Source: Zantedeschia hybrid cultivar
Taxonomy: Eukaryota > Streptophyta > Magnoliopsida > Alismatales > Araceae
Reading direction: 5' to 3'
Length of the DNA stretch: 64,000 nt
Assembly (NCBI GenBank): GCA_030544215.1
Contig: JARZZO010000005.1
Location: forward strand, 80,753,024 to 80,817,023
The notes under the pieces were generated by a model. That model worked only from the letters and a program-made list of their open reading frames with translations, was not told the DNA's origin and made no database searches. This document shows positions 61,118-64,000 of this stretch, piece by piece. The first letter of the stretch is position 1. The number at the start of each line of letters is the position of its first letter. Position numbers and translations under genes: made by a program.

Positions 61118-64000
61118 CTAATGCATGCAGTAATTATGTTAGCTTCTGTTTAACTATGGTTAATTAGGCCATTAAAATATGATCGAAGTGAACGGTACTT
61201 AGGGGCTAGGAGGCAGAGAAAAGATAAAGTATACCAGGACTACAATCCAAACACGCCAGGCACAAGGATCGAAATCTATGAATCCCTTAATCATATTCAA
61301 CTTTGTCTGCCTTTTAAATAGATCACATGATACAAGGAAAGACTATGATCTTTAGATATAAGGAAAGCTCTGAAGCCTTCAGATCCAAATTTGAGGAAAT
61401 TTTTGCACTATGACTCTTAAGTGAGCCGAAGTTGCAAGTTAGTTAGTTCTATAGTACCAGCCTTTCCTAAATTCCTCGCCTAACCTCGCAGGGGAACGGC
61501 AGAAACCGTGAGCTACACGTGCGAAAACTTTGTGCGTTTAACTTCTCTTAGTTGAATCCAAAGTACTTTGAATTACGCGGTTCAATCAACATAGCTAGCT
61601 TTGACTAACTTGTAACCTCAAAACAACCAGTTCAGGATAGCTTTTTAATATATTTCTCATCTATATATGAATCCCCCAATTAACCGCAGTTTCTAAGTTG
61701 ATCTTATCACCTTGCATGAGGTTTTAATTAACTTATACATGCATGTGAAGATATATAGCTAATCCTCGATCGCCAGTAATTATGCCTCGACACTTCGAGC
61801 TGCGTGTTCGAAGTAATTAAAACATGGTGTGCTAGCTGTGACTATGACTGATATCTGTACAAGGAAAGACCCGCCTAACCAACATTTTCCTGATTAATTA
61901 TGCAGTCCTAAGCTATTATTACTAAATTCAATCACCAGGTTTTTCCTTTGCCTGTGACACAAACATTTCAGTGTAACAAGGGATCGATCTCTATAGCTAA
62001 GAACGACACAAGCCTTTGCGCCGTGGAAAACTTTCATGTGCATGCACTACCATTGAGGGGTACGCGGCTCTCACCTGTTTCCGGACGGGACACCCGACAG
62101 CCATTGTGCACCGGTAGTAAGCTCGCGGGCATGGATTTCCCTTTGCCATCTTCTGCCCATACTTTCTCCACTGGCACCCATCATTTATCTGAGATTATTC
62201 ACACAGATCTTCCATTAATGTTAGCTTAACTCAAGAGGTGCAGAGTTCACTGAACAGTAGAGTTAGGCAGAATAGCCAATGCTGTAATGATACTAATAAC
62301 AAGAGGAGAGAGAAGTGGTGCCCCACCATGGGTGCATCGGATCGAGCTCGAACTGAGACCCTAGCCCTGCGACACGGGACTTCCGGTGGGCGGTCGGTCT
62401 CGTCCTTGGCGTCGAGAGAGAGGCGTCTCTTGGCAACTGGACCGGTGGTTTGGAGGCCCTTTGATGCTGTGTCGGCACTGTTCGTCAATGAAGGTGATGG
62501 CTCACTGTCCTCCTCGCCGTCGGAGGGGTCGTCGTCGTTGCAGTGTGTGCTGGCTGGACCCGGTTGGATGAACTGTTGTTCTGATAACGCTAGCTGATCA
62601 TGACCTGATGCTTCGTTCTTAGCGCACCTCTGTTTAATGGATCAGATGAAAGGTTAGTAAGATCTGGGAAGGTCATATTTTTGGAAGATGGAGGCTAAAC
62701 AGCCGGACTTTTACAAAGGTATCCATATAATTGAGCAGATAGTTAGTGTACCATATACTTGGGGGACGAAATTAAAATGGAACCAATTGCATATATATAT
62801 ATGCATATATATAGACATGCCCAATTTCTTTTTCCAATATGGCTGTCCACACTAGGGACCACTGCACGATGAGCTATGTCCTCAAAACGATTGATAGAAT
62901 TCTTGAATATATTCTCTTCTAGAACATGTGCATAAATATGTATATATATGTATGGACAGAGATATTTTGCACAATATATATTCCCTGCAGCTGTGGGGGA
63001 GTGTGGAATAATTTAGTGAAGAGTACCCACGAAAAAATTGCCATCTAGCTCCATGGAGTGGATCCAATTCACTATATATTCCTAGATTCTTTTTCACCAC
63101 AAACCTCAGAAGTCTAGTTAATTTCTGAAACTCTACTTTACGTATTGTTCCATGCATCTCTAGTAATTAATTACCTTTTAGGCTAGATATATAGCACGCA
63201 CAAAAATGGTGCAAGCGTTAGCCCCTGGGTCTCTGTGTTGTTGACAGGTACATGCATCTACATGAGTGTTTAGCTAGCGGTAATTTAGAAGACATGCTGG
63301 ACTCATACTCCGTGCGAGGACAATTAATGGTCTAAATTTGGTTATAAAGAAACCAGTTATATAGGTATCATGAACCTTGAAGCTCTTTTCTCTGTAATGA
63401 TATTAATCATCAGGCAAAATTCAAATTATATTATCTACCACAATAAGACCGTACAATGACCTCCAAGATGGGAATCACCCATAAACTGAAGAGATTAAGA
63501 AAGGGGAACTCTCAGTGCACACCCCAGCGCTGGCCTATCAGTGCGCGCAAGTCGAACTCATTAAGAAAAATGATTAAAGATAGGGAAATTTAAGAGCACC
63601 TGATCCGCTGGCCGGTTTTGCTGCTGCATGGCCAGGAGGAGCTGACTGTGGAGTGCACTGTAATTCCTGGTGAGGTGCTCCAGCATGCTCCTCAGCCTCT
63701 GGTTCTCCTCGGTCAGCCTGTCGAGCTCATCTCTGAGGGCTCTCAGCTGCCACGTATCACAGAGGATCACTTTGAGCATCCCAATACATCAGATTTATCA
63801 GCTAAAAGAAGAACTAATCCCCTTACATACATTCAGATTAATCTGATCTATCTCTTGGCCTGGGTCATGAGATAATCTTGTTATATATGTAAGGTGGATA
63901 AAATTAAAGCCACACCCACAGAAGTATGTACCGTGCCACACACCTTATGATCATTAGGCCTCTCGTTGTCACCTGCTCCAGTAATCCCCGAATTCACAGT
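57404..64000 (-). CDS. WRKY transcription factor, group IIb (WRKY6/31/42-like), 3' five exons
   Basis: A nuclear factor that binds W-box promoters, usually in defence, senescence and phosphate responses. Minus-strand exons in coding order: 64000-63944 (partial, ends NDHK), 63746-63600 (49 codons, leucine-zipper coiled coil [19 protein letters not shown] with MQQQ), 62629-62327 (101 codons, acidic stretch, [15 protein letters not shown]), 62188-62075 (38 codons, WRKYGQK core), 57991-57404 (195 codons plus stop). All junctions are phase 0 and GT-AG. The zinc finger is CX5CX23HXH, joined across the VQR-type intron typical of groups IIa/IIb. The tail is Ala/Pro-rich with [19 protein letters not shown], a conserved IIb block. 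The N-terminal exon(s) lie beyond 64000. The VQR intron is 4.1 kb because of a LINE insertion. Confidence 0.94.
57992..58614 (-). other. WRKY VQR intron, 3' part
   Basis: AT-rich intron sequence next to the last exon, with poly-T and poly-A runs near 58047 and 58440. No gene was seen. Confidence 0.6.
58615..61024 (+). mobile_element. LINE-D: 5'-truncated LINE with RNase H, in the WRKY intron
   Basis: A 2.4-kb + strand fragment, antisense to the WRKY gene, ending in an A tract (61018-61024). It begins inside the reverse transcriptase at motif A and keeps the rest of ORF2. No endonuclease or ORF1 is present. It differs in sequence and domain content from LINE-A/B/C: the C-terminal RNase H is clear here and was not seen there. 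A TSD was not found. Confidence 0.85.
58630..60981 (+). pseudogene. LINE-D ORF2 remnant (RT, zf-RVT, RNase H)
   Basis: [14 protein letters not shown] (motif A, with Val where the metal-binding Asp is expected), [17 protein letters not shown] (catalytic box kept), [11 protein letters not shown] and YLGIPI. zf-RVT in the 402-codon frame 59578-60786 ([36 protein letters not shown]). RNase [29 protein letters not shown] and [11 protein letters not shown] carry the D, E and D residues. In-frame stops at 58999 and 60784, and a pair of compensating frameshifts around 59480-59577, show it is inactive. Confidence 0.88.
61025..62074 (-). other. WRKY VQR intron, 5' part
   Basis: AT-rich intron between LINE-D and the WRKY-core exon, with a (GA)n run at about 61085-61111. 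Nothing else was recognised. Confidence 0.6.
62630..63599 (-). other. WRKY intron between zipper exon and acidic-region exon
   Basis: 970 bp, AT-rich, with short ATATAT clusters near 62800 and 62940. Its donor is GATCAG|GTGCTC and its acceptor is AAACAG|AGG. No gene or element was seen. Confidence 0.65.

Overview
This is nuclear DNA of a flowering plant. The evidence is split genes with GT-AG introns, chloroplast-targeted proteins, a phytepsin-type aspartic protease with a plant-specific insert, a WRKY factor, and dense plant retrotransposons (L1-type LINEs, tRNA-derived SINEs, a large LTR family, MITEs) inside long introns. I cannot name the species; the TE-swollen introns suggest a medium or large genome.

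Layout. (1) 1-33623, + strand: the 3' three quarters of SECA1, the ATPase motor of the chloroplast Sec pathway, in 17 visible exons spread over 28.8 kb. Its N-terminal exons lie upstream of the window. The introns hold the 5' LTR of a minus-strand LTR retrotransposon (1351-4284, PBS at 1339-1350) with a TRIM-like element nested in it, a complete-length but broken LINE with a perfect 17-bp target-site duplication (7359-13128), a short LINE end (about 16.9-17.2 kb), a second long LINE (20316-25258) carrying a hAT-type MITE, and the 3' end and LTR of a related LTR element in the opposite orientation (about 25.26-29.3 kb). (2) 33624-40750: intergenic, with a poly(A)-ended retroposon-like block and microsatellites. 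(3) 40754-49860, + strand: a complete aspartic protease gene with G-box/TATA promoter, 5'-UTR intron, 13 coding exons (507 aa) and AATAAA signal. (4) 50165-50399: a SINE with a perfect 16-bp TSD. (5) 52481-53080, minus strand: a one-exon membrane-anchored chloroplast rubredoxin (RBD1/RubA type). (6) 53.4-57 kb: a cluster of three MITE-like elements and a second SINE. (7) 57404-64000, minus strand: the 3' five exons of a group IIb WRKY transcription factor, with a LINE fragment in the intron that splits its zinc finger.

The genes do not form a pathway together; SECA1 and RBD1 both serve the thylakoid/photosystem but are separate neighbours. I found no new biological system. The most useful anomalies are a SECA1 intron whose donor appears to be GA instead of GT, with no canonical alternative that keeps the frame, and a set of well-resolved nested insertions with readable TSDs. 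All four LINE copies lie antisense to their host gene.
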